A stretch of DNA of 64,000 nucleotides from JACPLR01 sp041649295 (GCA_041649295.1 JBAZNI010000002.1:124001-188000), one strand, 5' to 3'. Counted from the first letter of the stretch, positions 32,557 to 41,861 are shown. Notes: generated by a model from the sequence alone, not told the origin. Numbers and translations: made by a program.

Positions 32557-32592
32557 AACCTACGGTTTTCTCTCACACACTTTCCCTTTATT
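32557..32592 (+). repeat. Free-standing copy of the tRNA-intron hairpin module
   Basis: In the 64-base gap between the L44e and S3Ae genes, AACCTACGGTTTTC (32557-32570) is identical to 14 bases of the tRNA-Arg intron (45907-45920). The following TCTCACACAC matches the tRNA-Leu intron. All three continue with a CTT(T)CC(C)TT-like segment. The copy is antisense to the surrounding ribosomal-protein mRNA. Confidence 0.6.
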
Positions 32593-32612
32593 TAGATTTT
32601 TGTTTTCCATTT

Positions 32613-32921
32613 TTATTCCATAATTACTTTGCTTGCTCTTTTTCCTTTTTTAGCCTGATGTGATTTTTTGCATTCCTGGCAGGTGTAAACAAAAACATGT
32701 TTCTTTGTATTTTTTGTTTTTCTTTTCCATTTGTTAATTGCAGGCTTGCTGCCTCTGCCTTTGTTTCCTAATCCGGGAATTGCCCCTCTTAGTTTCATTC
32801 TTGTTAGCGAACCCCTTGTAAGAGTTCCCCTCTTAGTTCCTGTTGAGGTTAATTTTATCTTATGCTGAGTTTTCTTATTGCAAAAAGGGCAAAACCTGTT
32901 TGTTGTCTTTGGCTTTTTCAT
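32613..32921 (-). CDS. rpl44e: Ribosomal protein L44e
   Basis: A 102-aa protein. Zinc ribbon CPFC (11-14) and CQEC with KKSHQAKKGKRASKV near the end, plus the basic middle RGTLTRGSLTRMKLRG, identify L44e (eL42), which contacts the E-site tRNA CCA end. Likely first gene of the operon. Confidence 0.93.
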   Translation of the reverse strand: MKKPKTTNRFCPFCNKKTQHKIKLTSTGTKRGTLTRGSLTRMKLRGAIPGLGNKGRGSKPAINKWKRKTKNTKKHVFVYTCQECKKSHQAKKGKRASKVIME

Positions 32922-33009
32922 ATTAAATTTTGATTAGTTATTTATCAATTTGTATCTGAAATAAGGTTTTTAAACGTTATTATTCGCTTTATTATTCTTT
33001 ATAGATAGA

Positions 33010-33081
33010 TGGCCCTGCCCGGACTCGAACCGGGGTTATATCCACGTCAAGGATATGTCTTAACCCCTGGACCACAAGGCC
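33010..33081 (-). tRNA. tRNA-Val (anticodon GAC)
   Basis: Minus strand: acceptor GGCCTTG/CAGGGCC with discriminator A. Anticodon stem TATCC/GGATA encloses TTGACGT, giving GAC. T-arm CCCCGGTTCGAGTCCGGG. No intron. Confidence 0.93.
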
Positions 33082-33215
33082 ATTTTATAATTTAAATTTG
33101 AAGGTATATAATGCTAACTATTTAAATTTTTAATTTTATTTTACTTAGTAACTTAGTAATTTATTTAGTTAATAAGAAACATTTAAATATCAGGTTTTTT
33201 TATTTTCCTTGAGAG

Positions 33216-33356
33216 ATGATGAAAAAATACTTGCTACTTATTGAAGATGAGAAACTTTGGGAGAAATTTAAGCTGACTATACAAAAGGATATTAATAGTG
33301 AAATTATGAATTTAATTAAAAGCAGGGTGTTAAAAGAGAGGAAAAATGCTGAATAA
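33216..33356 (+). CDS. Small ribbon-helix-helix-like protein heading the giant-protein operon
   Basis: A 46-aa ORF (two tandem ATGs at 33216 and 33219). A short strand (KYLLLI), helix DEKLWEKFKLTI, turn, and helix SEIMNLIKSRVLKE match the beta-alpha-alpha layout of ribbon-helix-helix regulators. TATA-like ATTTAAATATC at 33181 gives a leaderless start. Its last codons overlap the next gene by 11 bases, so it is first in the transcript with the 629-aa and 1908-aa genes. A role as autoregulator is inference. Confidence 0.5.
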   Translation: MMKKYLLLIEDEKLWEKFKLTIQKDINSEIMNLIKSRVLKERKNAE

Positions 33357-35235
33357 AAAGGGAGAGTTTGATAAAAAGGGGCAAGTTACTATATTTATTA
33401 TTATGGCAGTTGTAGTTGTTGCACTTATAGTTGGTTTTTTTGTTTTTAGAGATAGTATTTTTCCAGTAGATAATAAATCTGGATTTGCAGAAGTTTATAG
33501 CTTTTTTGATTCATGCATAGAGCAAAAAACAAGGCAGGGGTTGTCGATATCAGGTTATCAGGCAGGATATATAGAACTCCCTGAATTTAAGCCTGGAAGC
33601 GAGTATGCACCATTTTCTTCGCAACTAGATTTTGTTGGAAGTGGTGTGCCTTACTGGTTTTATCTTTCAAGTAACGGGGTTGTAAAAGAACAGGTTCCTT
33701 CTATGTCGCAGATTGAATCTCAGTTAGAAAATTATCTTAGTAATAAATTAAAAGAATGCGATTTTTCAGATTTTAATAAAAGAGGAATTTTTGTTGAAGT
33801 TTCTGAAATGAATCCTAGTGTAAGAGTTAAAGATACAGAAGTTGCTGTTTCCATTACTGGGAATTTAGTTGTTTCAGATAATGAGACAAGCTCAGTTAGA
33901 AAACACCATAGTGTAAATGTAAAAAGCAAGTTTGGCAAGTTTTATAATTTAGCAAGAGAAATTTATTCTAAAGAAACAAGCGAGGCGTTTTTAGAAAATT
34001 ATGCAAGAGATGTTATGTATAATTATGCTCCTGTTACAGGTACAGAGATTTCATGCTCGCCTTTGATGTGGAATCCGCAAGAGGTTACAGAAGATATAAT
34101 AAATGGGCTGTCTGCAAATATCGGAGCTTTGAAATTAGATGGAAGTTATTATGATTTGAAAAATAAAGAGAATAAATATTTTGTAGTTGATATTAAAACT
34201 GATGATAGTGTTTCATTTATGTATAATCCTGACTGGCCAACTAAAATTGAAGTATGGCCTGTTGAATCTGGAACAATGATTGCAGAGCCTGTTGGACTAG
34301 AACAAGGTATGGGGATACTGGGATTTTGTTATGTGCCTTATCATTTTGTTTATGACATTTATTTTCCCACCTTAATTCAGATATACGATGATGATGAAAT
34401 TTTCCAATTTCCTGTTGCAGTTCTTATTGATAAGAGTAAGCCAAGAAATGAGTTGTCTTTAGGTGAAATTAGTGAAATAGAAGGAACAATAGATGAAATC
34501 TGCAATTATAAGGAAAGTAAAATAGATGTTTATACTTATGACGCAGAAATTAATCCTGTTGAAGCATCTATTGATTTCCAGTGCCTGAATCAGAAATGTT
34601 ATATTGGAAAAACACAAGTTGCAAATGGCGGAATTTTATCAACAGACTTCCCGCAGTGCGTTAATGCAAAAATTATTGCAAGAGCTGATGGGTATTTAAC
34701 AAGTGAAAGGATATTCTCAACTAATTTGCCCGGACAGGTTGATTTGTTAATGGACAAGCTGTATGAATTAACATTAGATGTTGAAATTGGAGGAAGAGAA
34801 GCAGGGGATAATTTGGTAGTTGTTAATTTCCAGAGCACTTCAAATACATTTAGTGTTATTTATCCGGATCAAAATAAGGTTAAATTAGCTGAAGGAGATT
34901 ATAATATTAGTGTTCAGGTGTTTGGAAAATCTTCGTTATTTATTCCTGAAAGTTCAACAAGGCAATGTGTAGAAGTTCCTGCTCCAGGTTTGTTGTCTGG
35001 AATTTTTGGAAGAACTACAGAAAATTGCTTTGACATTACTCTTCCAAGCCAGAATATTGATAATGCTCTTGTTGCAGGCGGAAGATTAAATGAGTATATA
35101 CTTGAATCTGAACTAAAAGGAAAAACAAGGGCTGAGATTAATGTGCCTGCACTTCCAACTCCAAATAGTTTAGAGCAGTTGCAGAAAAATTATGAACTAG
35201 TTAATACAAATAGTTTAGGATGGAATATTAAATGA
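33346..35235 (+). CDS. Large secreted protein with class III (pilin-like) signal peptide
   Basis: A 629-aa protein. The N-terminus reads FDKKGQVTIFIIMAVVVVAL: a basic KKG, then Q and a hydrophobic stretch, as in archaeal class III signal peptides cut by prepilin peptidase after Gly. A mixed, Cys-containing ectodomain of about 590 residues follows, much longer than a pilin. No catalytic motif is seen. Its stop overlaps the next ATG (ATGA, 35232-35235), so translation of the two is coupled. It may form a pilus-like base or adaptor for the giant protein (inference). Confidence 0.75.
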   Translation: MLNKKGEFDKKGQVTIFIIMAVVVVALIVGFFVFRDSIFPVDNKSGFAEVYSFFDSCIEQKTRQGLSISGYQAGYIELPEFKPGSEYAPFSSQLDFVGSGVPYWFYLSSNGVVKEQVPSMSQIESQLENYLSNKLKECDFSDFNKRGIFVEVSEMNPSVRVKDTEVAVSITGNLVVSDNETSSVRKHHSVNVKSKFGKFYNLAREIYSKETSEAFLENYARDVMYNYAPVTGTEISCSPLMWNPQEVTEDIINGLSANIGALKLDGSYYDLKNKENKYFVVDIKTDDSVSFMYNPDWPTKIEVWPVESGTMIAEPVGLEQGMGILGFCYVPYHFVYDIYFPTLIQIYDDDEIFQFPVAVLIDKSKPRNELSLGEISEIEGTIDEICNYKESKIDVYTYDAEINPVEASIDFQCLNQKCYIGKTQVANGGILSTDFPQCVNAKIIARADGYLTSERIFSTNLPGQVDLLMDKLYELTLDVEIGGREAGDNLVVVNFQSTSNTFSVIYPDQNKVKLAEGDYNISVQVFGKSSLFIPESSTRQCVEVPAPGLLSGIFGRTTENCFDITLPSQNIDNALVAGGRLNEYILESELKGKTRAEINVPALPTPNSLEQLQKNYELVNTNSLGWNIK

Positions 35236-38200
35236 AAATTAAATTATTTTTAGGAATTGCATTTTTATTAGTTTTGACTTTAACAATTGTATCTGGAGCA
35301 TCTACTTTTGAAGGGGATAAATACAATAGTTTTGGAGGAAGCAGTTACACTTATTCATCTCCACAATATACTCAACCAGGATTTATGGGAAGTGATTCAG
35401 GTTATTACGGGCTTTATCCTGGATATGACAGAGAAACATGCCAGGCAAGAATGGACTTTTTAATTCAAATTGCTCCTGGAGGCTGCACTCCTGCAGTTGT
35501 AAGAAGTGATTTATTAGCTGAGCAAGATGTTGCTGTTTTCTGTAAATTGCAGGCATTACAGATAAACCCATTTATTGATACTACTACTATTAGAAATTTA
35601 GTTATTACACATAGAGGAAATCTTCCTGAAGGTGTTTCTGGTGTAGGTTATCACCGCCCTCAAATAGCGCTTACTAATGGATATAATGAACAAGGATTTT
35701 TTACTTTGGATAATATTGGGTATGCTGTTATTAAAATAAAACAGCAGCCAGATGAAAGAAAATTACTTGATTCTGTTTCTGGAAATTTAACTATTAAGGT
35801 TCAGTATGATGCGTCTAATACTTTTGGAATGGGAAAGAGCGAGTTAATTTCTCCTGCACTTTCACTAGAAGAGTGGCAGGCAGATTACCCTAAATATGGA
35901 ATTATGAACGGGCAGGTTTATTTAAGAGTAGAATCAATAGAAGAAGAAAATGTAAGAGTTTCTGTTTATAGGGATTTTAATACTAAAATTGATACTATTA
36001 ATCTTAAAAGAGGAGAAACTTCTGCTGAGAAATATCTTTCAGGATTTAATTGCGCAGCTGCTTATACAATAAGTGTAGGAGATAGTATTGCTCCAAGACC
36101 TAAAGCTAAAATTAATTTTCAAGGAGATGTATATGATGTTTATCAAGGAGAGAAATTTGCAGATGGAGTTTGTATCGTTGATAAGATTTCGCCAGGAGTT
36201 TTAGGAACAGGAAGTGTTACAGGAAAATGCTATAATAAACAATTTGTACTAAGGTTAAATCAAAAACCAGTTCAATTAGAAGTTGATGGCACTACAAAAG
36301 AAATTGCAGTTGGAAGCAAGATAAAAGAAGGAGTTTATTTAGCAGGTTCTGGCATTTATCTTGATACAAAATTTGTTTTATTATTTAAGGGAGCAAGCTA
36401 TGATTCTGCTTCAAAAATAACTGCTCAGAAAAATGTTGATTTAATAAAAAAACAAGGAACTAGTGTAGAATTAACTGATAAAGATAAATATGTTGTTCTT
36501 GTAATTGATGAATTGGGTATTGGTGGAAGTCAGATTAATAGTGGAATTAAATTTGTAGAGTTAAAAGTTGCAGATAACTTTGTTTCTGATAATCCTGATT
36601 TTGAAAATTCTTTTTCTTCTGCAATAGGTTATTATGAAGAAGTTGAGGATAATTATGGAGAATTTGAAACTATGGATAATGAAAATTATGAGATTTATGG
36701 GGTTGTTGCTTTAGATGAAGCGAGTTCATTTGCAAGCAACGTGTGGAAAAAAGAAACTGCTGTAGAACTTGCGCAAAAATTAAAAGATAAATATAATGTT
36801 GTTTCAAGTGTTCTTTTAACAGAAACTAATTTTGATTATTCTGAATCTGCTTCTGTTATTGATGTAAATGATTTAAGTTATAGTATTTCTTTAGAATCTG
36901 TTGATGAACCTGAAGAAAAAGATTACGCTGTTTTAATAGAAATTGATGGAGCTCTTGCGCCTCCTGTTAAGAGAGAAGGCACTGTATTATTTGATAATAT
37001 TAAAGTTGATTCTTTTACAAATAAAGAAGTTAAAATAACTGGAAAATGTGCTGATAAAGATGTTGGCGAGACATTGAAATTGGCAGAGACAAAAGAAATA
37101 TGCGGGAAGATAATTTATGTAAAACAAATTAATTATAATTCTTATGCTAAGATTTCTTTTGAACCAATAACAAGAAGATTAGGAAGTGAAGTTAATATTA
37201 GTTATTCAATTGGAATTGAAAAAAGAGCAATAGAGCTTAATCCTGAAAAAGCTGCAGAGAGAATTAAAAAATTAAATGAGAGCATAGCAAAATGGACAAA
37301 TATTAACAAGAATTTAGGAGATGTTGTTAAGACAATGAAAACAGCGTGCTTTGCAACAACAGCTGCTTTGCAAGTTAAGAATTTGTTTGGAAATTTAGGA
37401 GGAAAAGCAATTGCAAGAAATTCTGTAATGACTTCTGATAATGGATGGAACCAGAAATGCACTGATATAGTTGCTGAAAATCCAAGTATAAGTTTTGATA
37501 AATGTATAAAAGATAATGCAGATAAAATTGAAAGTGATGTTGAAGCAAGATACAAAGCAATACAAGAAGTAAATAATGCAATAAAAGAAATTGAATCTAA
37601 TTTGCCTGCACAAGACGGAATTCTTAATACAAAAGTAATTGATACAGAAGCTTCTTTAGATAAAACAATTAAAAATATTCAGTCTGAGTTTGGGAATGAT
37701 GCTACCTATAAAGATAAAGTTGCAATGCTTAATAAAGAAACATTAAGTTATGATGAAGCAAGAGAAATCTGGGTTAATTTGAAACTGCAGAGAGAAAGTG
37801 CAAGTGAGGTTTTAAAGTTATCTTCTAAAACTTCTTTAGAGAATACATTCAAAAGCATAGAAGCTATTCAAAAAAGAGAAAGTGTTAAAGATAAATTAGA
37901 AGCAGGAAGTGTGACTGATAATTTTGTTTTTGGAACAATAGAAACAGACAAAAGTGCAAAAGTAATTCCTTATTCTGGTTCTGTTGCTGAAAAAGATTTA
38001 GTTAGTGGGGGGGTTATAATATCAAAAGGAAAACCTGTTGGAGGAGTAACTGTTGGAGCTTCTAACTATATGGTTGAACTAGTTAATACTGGAGAGAATA
38101 AATATAAAGTTGCTAAAGGTGATGATAATACTGCTCATATTTATGAAATAGGAGATAGTGGCAATATTATTTCAGCTATTAAAACAGATAACCCTGTTTA

Positions 38201-40958
38201 TGATGAGATTATTGCTTTATCTTTTCAGAAGTTTGATTCTACTTCGTATAATAACAAGTGGAGCAGTCCTAAGGTTAGGTATTATGAAACAGGGGTGTAT
38301 AAGGGAATGCCTGCTGTTGTTCCTGTTGATGCTAGCAAAGGTTGGTATGCTGGGACAAAACCTGTTCTTGCTGGTTTTGGAGATTCAACAACATTCCAGG
38401 AATCTGGAAGAGTTTCAAGTTTCTGGGTTTGTAATGTTGGTGAAAATGGAAGAGAGCAGTTTAATTCAGGATTAGGAGATGATGTTTGTGAGCAGTTTAA
38501 TGTTGGAACAGGACAGTCATTCAGCACTTTCCCTGGACTTTCTGAAGCAGATGCAAGTTCTATTATTAAACAGGCAATGGCTGCACTAGAAGATGCTGCA
38601 AGAAATTATAAATCTGGACTTAAGAAAGTAAGTATAAGGGGTAAAACTTATGATGTAGATGATCCTGCTGTTGCTATTTCAGGAACAAGGTGTACTGATT
38701 TTATGTCTGCTAGAGATTGTCAGATAATGTTTAATGTTTGTGACCCGGTTATATGTCCAAGTTCAAGATGTAATTTAGGAGGAAGTTATTATGTAGATGA
38801 TGTTGTTCAGAGTGGAATTGTTGGGAGTATTTTCTTATGCCTTCCAAATTATAAAGAAGGAATTTTCATACCTGTTTGCCTTACAGGAATTCATGCAGGA
38901 ATTGAAAACTGGATTTCAATAATGAGTGCGTCGAGAGATTGTTTGCAAGAATCAATTGATAGTGGAAGATATGTTGGAATTTGTGATGAGATAACTGCAA
39001 TTTACAAATGCGAATTTTTCTGGAAGCAGTTTTCTCCTTTAATGAATAATATTATTCCTAAGTTATTAGAAAGGTTATCTGGAAATAGTGTTAGAGGAGG
39101 AGGAGAATATCTTAGTGTTCAGTCTGCGTGGGATAATATGCAGAGTTCTATTAATTATTTCAAGAATGAATATGGAGTTAATGCAATGAAAGCATTTAGA
39201 GCTCGTTCAACAGATGAAGTTGGAACAGAAGTTTGCAAGTCATTTATTTCATTTAAATATGCAAATAAATTTGAGACTTTAATAGAGCCTGACTCGCCTT
39301 CACAATATAGTGCTTGGTTTACAGAAATTCAGCAGACAACTGCAACAATACCTGCAATTTCTCAATATAAAGTTTATTATCATATTTATGCAGGAAATGA
39401 TGCTGGAATTTACTATTCTGTTTATTTGAAAAACAGAGCTGGAGAGACATTTTATGATAATACTGGTTATCTTAATGTTGTTGCTTCGGGATATATAAAC
39501 AAGGGAGAGTATGTTGATATTGCAAAAGACTTTACAGCACCTTCTGGTTTCAAGGAATTATGCATTAGAGTTAATGGACAAGATGATTGTGGTTTTAAAC
39601 AAGTATCTACTTCATTTGCACTTAATTATCTTAGAGATAAATATGTTCAGAGTGAAGCAACTGAGCAAATTACTAAAGAAGATGACTGCATATCTGGAAC
39701 GCCGAATGCAGCAGCTGTATTATTAACTCCAAATATTCAGGCAGGTGTTGAAGAAAGTATTAATACTAATATTTATGAAAGAGGAATTATAAGAGTTTGT
39801 TCTACTGAAAATCCTGGTTCAACAACAGAACCTTCACGATGGGAAAAAGTAGGTTATTGCACTGATAGTAAAGTTGGATGCTGGTTAGATACAGAATCTA
39901 TTAGCAATGCAATAACTTCTGGAAATGTAGGTGTTAAAGATGCAACACTTGCAGAAATTCAGGCACTTGTAGATGAGCAGAAACAAGAGGAAAAAGCTGG
40001 AAGAGTCTATACTGATTTAGAAATAGCAAATGCACTAACAGAAGTTAGAAATAAAATTCCTAATGTAAAAACAGAAGAAGAAGCTAGTGATTTAATTGTA
40101 GAATTAGAAACAATTGAAAATTCTCCAAGTATACTTGTGGAAAAACAAAGAGCTGAAATAATATTCCTTAAGGCAAAAACTAAAAGAGCACTTAGTGAGC
40201 AGCTTTGGAAAGAAGTTCAGGCAGGATTAGCTGTTAAAAGAGTTAATGATTATGCAGCGACTGGAAAAGAAAATCCAGAGGCTCCTGCGACGCCAGAGAC
40301 ACCCGAGACGCCTGAGACACCTGTTGAAACAGGGCTAAATGACGAAGTTCCAGAAGTTTTACAACCTTTATTCTTAGAAGTCTCTGAAAAAACAGGAGTT
40401 CCAGCAGCATTAATAGCAGCAATTTCAAATCAAGAGTGTAGTGATCTTTGGGGTGATGCTCAAACAGATCCAACAAAAATAATTGATTTAATAGATAATG
40501 ATAAGATTCCTGCAAGCAGAGATATTTGTAATTACAATAATAAATACAATGTATTTGGCCCGATGCAATTTAGGATTGGTAAAGCGTATTTGAAAGAACA
40601 TGGTATGGAAATTTATCAAACTACTCCTGATGGAAAACCAAATCCCAATGTTGGAACATGGGAAGGTTATGTATCTAACACAGCAGAATTATTAGAAATT
40701 GATGAAGAAGCACTCAGCCCATTAATTATTCGACATTCAGTATATGCTGCTGCTATAAAATTAAAAAAAGATGCGGGAAGTCCTACTGATTGGACAGAAG
40801 CAGAAATTAAAGAAGCTGCGAAAGGATATTTTGGGGCTTGTACAGCAGAACAGACTATTGGCGGGAAAAAAGTTACAGTTAATTATTGCGATGATATTAT
40901 TTCTAAATATAATAAGTATAAGGTATTAAAAGAATCTACTCCTTTTCTTATTGCTTAA
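35232..40958 (+). CDS. Giant secreted protein with C-terminal lysozyme/transglycosylase-like domain
   Basis: A 1908-aa protein. Signal peptide residues 1-22 (ending VSGA), a Tyr/Gly/Ser-rich stretch, then several beta-rich regions. Helical segments occur at about 670-720, 750-830 and 1590-1670, and a Cys-rich block at about 1155-1260 (CTDFMSARDCQIMFNVCDP; CPSSRCNLGG). A PE/T repeat linker (about 1678-1697) leads to the final domain (1704-1908): GVPAALIAAISNQE (Glu1735) and VFGPMQF (1774-1780), the catalytic-Glu and G-x-MQ motifs of lytic transglycosylase/lysozyme folds. It is coupled to the pilin-like gene upstream. Activity is unproven. Confidence 0.8.
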   Translation: MKIKLFLGIAFLLVLTLTIVSGASTFEGDKYNSFGGSSYTYSSPQYTQPGFMGSDSGYYGLYPGYDRETCQARMDFLIQIAPGGCTPAVVRSDLLAEQDVAVFCKLQALQINPFIDTTTIRNLVITHRGNLPEGVSGVGYHRPQIALTNGYNEQGFFTLDNIGYAVIKIKQQPDERKLLDSVSGNLTIKVQYDASNTFGMGKSELISPALSLEEWQADYPKYGIMNGQVYLRVESIEEENVRVSVYRDFNTKIDTINLKRGETSAEKYLSGFNCAAAYTISVGDSIAPRPKAKINFQGDVYDVYQGEKFADGVCIVDKISPGVLGTGSVTGKCYNKQFVLRLNQKPVQLEVDGTTKEIAVGSKIKEGVYLAGSGIYLDTKFVLLFKGASYDSASKITAQKNVDLIKKQGTSVELTDKDKYVVLVIDELGIGGSQINSGIKFVELKVADNFVSDNPDFENSFSSAIGYYEEVEDNYGEFETMDNENYEIYGVVALDEASSFASNVWKKETAVELAQKLKDKYNVVSSVLLTETNFDYSESASVIDVNDLSYSISLESVDEPEEKDYAVLIEIDGALAPPVKREGTVLFDNIKVDSFTNKEVKITGKCADKDVGETLKLAETKEICGKIIYVKQINYNSYAKISFEPITRRLGSEVNISYSIGIEKRAIELNPEKAAERIKKLNESIAKWTNINKNLGDVVKTMKTACFATTAALQVKNLFGNLGGKAIARNSVMTSDNGWNQKCTDIVAENPSISFDKCIKDNADKIESDVEARYKAIQEVNNAIKEIESNLPAQDGILNTKVIDTEASLDKTIKNIQSEFGNDATYKDKVAMLNKETLSYDEAREIWVNLKLQRESASEVLKLSSKTSLENTFKSIEAIQKRESVKDKLEAGSVTDNFVFGTIETDKSAKVIPYSGSVAEKDLVSGGVIISKGKPVGGVTVGASNYMVELVNTGENKYKVAKGDDNTAHIYEIGDSGNIISAIKTDNPVYDEIIALSFQKFDSTSYNNKWSSPKVRYYETGVYKGMPAVVPVDASKGWYAGTKPVLAGFGDSTTFQESGRVSSFWVCNVGENGREQFNSGLGDDVCEQFNVGTGQSFSTFPGLSEADASSIIKQAMAALEDAARNYKSGLKKVSIRGKTYDVDDPAVAISGTRCTDFMSARDCQIMFNVCDPVICPSSRCNLGGSYYVDDVVQSGIVGSIFLCLPNYKEGIFIPVCLTGIHAGIENWISIMSASRDCLQESIDSGRYVGICDEITAIYKCEFFWKQFSPLMNNIIPKLLERLSGNSVRGGGEYLSVQSAWDNMQSSINYFKNEYGVNAMKAFRARSTDEVGTEVCKSFISFKYANKFETLIEPDSPSQYSAWFTEIQQTTATIPAISQYKVYYHIYAGNDAGIYYSVYLKNRAGETFYDNTGYLNVVASGYINKGEYVDIAKDFTAPSGFKELCIRVNGQDDCGFKQVSTSFALNYLRDKYVQSEATEQITKEDDCISGTPNAAAVLLTPNIQAGVEESINTNIYERGIIRVCSTENPGSTTEPSRWEKVGYCTDSKVGCWLDTESISNAITSGNVGVKDATLAEIQALVDEQKQEEKAGRVYTDLEIANALTEVRNKIPNVKTEEEASDLIVELETIENSPSILVEKQRAEIIFLKAKTKRALSEQLWKEVQAGLAVKRVNDYAATGKENPEAPATPETPETPETPVETGLNDEVPEVLQPLFLEVSEKTGVPAALIAAISNQECSDLWGDAQTDPTKIIDLIDNDKIPASRDICNYNNKYNVFGPMQFRIGKAYLKEHGMEIYQTTPDGKPNPNVGTWEGYVSNTAELLEIDEEALSPLIIRHSVYAAAIKLKKDAGSPTDWTEAEIKEAAKGYFGACTAEQTIGGKKVTVNYCDDIISKYNKYKVLKESTPFLIA

Positions 40959-40982
40959 TCAAACCTGTTCGAATCCAAATTA

Positions 40983-41129
40983 TGCGAGGGACAGGATTCG
41001 AACCTGCGTAGGCACTAAGCCAGCAGATTTCTCAAGTTTCTCTTACTCCTATAAAGGAAGGTGTGTGAGAGGAAACCTTGGTTTCCTTCATCTTGAGTCT
41101 GCTTCGTTTGACCACTCCGACACCCTCGC
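40983..41129 (-). tRNA. tRNA-Leu (anticodon CAA) with 63-nt intron
   Basis: Minus strand: acceptor GCGAGGG/CCCTCGC with discriminator A. Anticodon stem GCAGA/TCTGC with loop CTCAAG-A gives CAA. The intron (about 41029-41091) sits between positions 37 and 38, the canonical archaeal site. A long variable arm (GCTTAGTGCCTACGC) marks it as class II. The intron holds GGAAACCAAGGTTTCC, a hairpin related to that of the tRNA-Arg intron. TTCGAATCC inverted (40968-40976) lies just beyond the 3' end. Confidence 0.9.
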
Positions 41130-41432
41130 GCGGGATATTGAAATAAAGTGTATATGCTTAAAAAACTATCTCTTGATAAAATAATAAACAGCTCAAAACA
41201 GCCTCCGGCAAGTTTTTCGCTTAGAAACAAATAAGTTAATGTGAAGAAGATAATTCGATTTTCCCACGATATCTTAAGTTTTCAGCGGAGAAATCTGGCG
41301 AAGCTGATTTCGGAGCAGATAGTTAAATAGAAGCTAAATTTAATTATTCACATTAAACTTCAACAAGTTTTTTATAAATTCTAATATTAGTAGTATAAAT
41401 ATCATTTTAATGTCCTGCTTGTAGAAGCGTAT
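41130..41432. other. Intergenic region with 10-bp inverted repeat and hairpins
   Basis: No ORF is convincing. TTAATGTGAA (41236-41245) and TTCACATTAA (41347-41356) are perfect inverted copies bracketing about 100 bases. Inside, GAAATC-tggcgaagct-GATTTC forms a hairpin in a GC-richer patch (CAGCGGAG ... CGGAGCAG). A structured non-coding RNA or a small mobile remnant would look like this. Nothing else is identifiable. Confidence 0.35.
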
Positions 41433-41861
41433 TTAGTAAGCTTTTCTGATTACAACTAGTGCAATCAAAACCAATATAATCAGAATTAGAATTACTAGAA
41501 TTATTGGCATTATCCAGATTAAGTTTTTATTTGTTTCAGAAGCAGGTAAATCTAAACCACAAGCTTGTCCATATTCATAACTTTTTATTCCGTTCCAAGT
41601 TACACTTCTTCTTAGCCTGTTATTTATACATTCCCAGTCACTATATTTATTTCTTAGGTTTTCTTCATAATCATTTTCATCAGATAATTTATCTTTTATC
41701 TGCCTGCATTCATTTTCATTATCTTCAGGACTATCAATAATAAAGTTAGTAGTTACAGGGTCACTCCATATAATACTAGCACAACTCAAATTTATAGTTA
41801 AAACTAGCAAGAAACCAATGCATGTTAAGAGTAAGCTTGTTTTTAGTGTTTTTTGTATCAT
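41433..41861 (-). CDS. Small protein with signal segment and C-terminal TM
   Basis: A 142-aa protein: N-terminal hydrophobic segment (9-28, ending SCAS), a charged ectodomain with three Cys (ECRQI; WECINN; QACGLD), and a C-terminal TM (about 113-138) ending in a short basic tail. A type I membrane topology is likely. No family recognised. Confidence 0.6.
   Translation of the reverse strand: MIQKTLKTSLLLTCIGFLLVLTINLSCASIIWSDPVTTNFIIDSPEDNENECRQIKDKLSDENDYEENLRNKYSDWECINNRLRRSVTWNGIKSYEYGQACGLDLPASETNKNLIWIMPIILVILILIILVLIALVVIRKAY

Noticed and set aside
40951..41184. 77-aa plus-strand ORF at 40.9-41.2 kb
   Set aside because: It is the complement of the intron-bearing tRNA-Leu gene.
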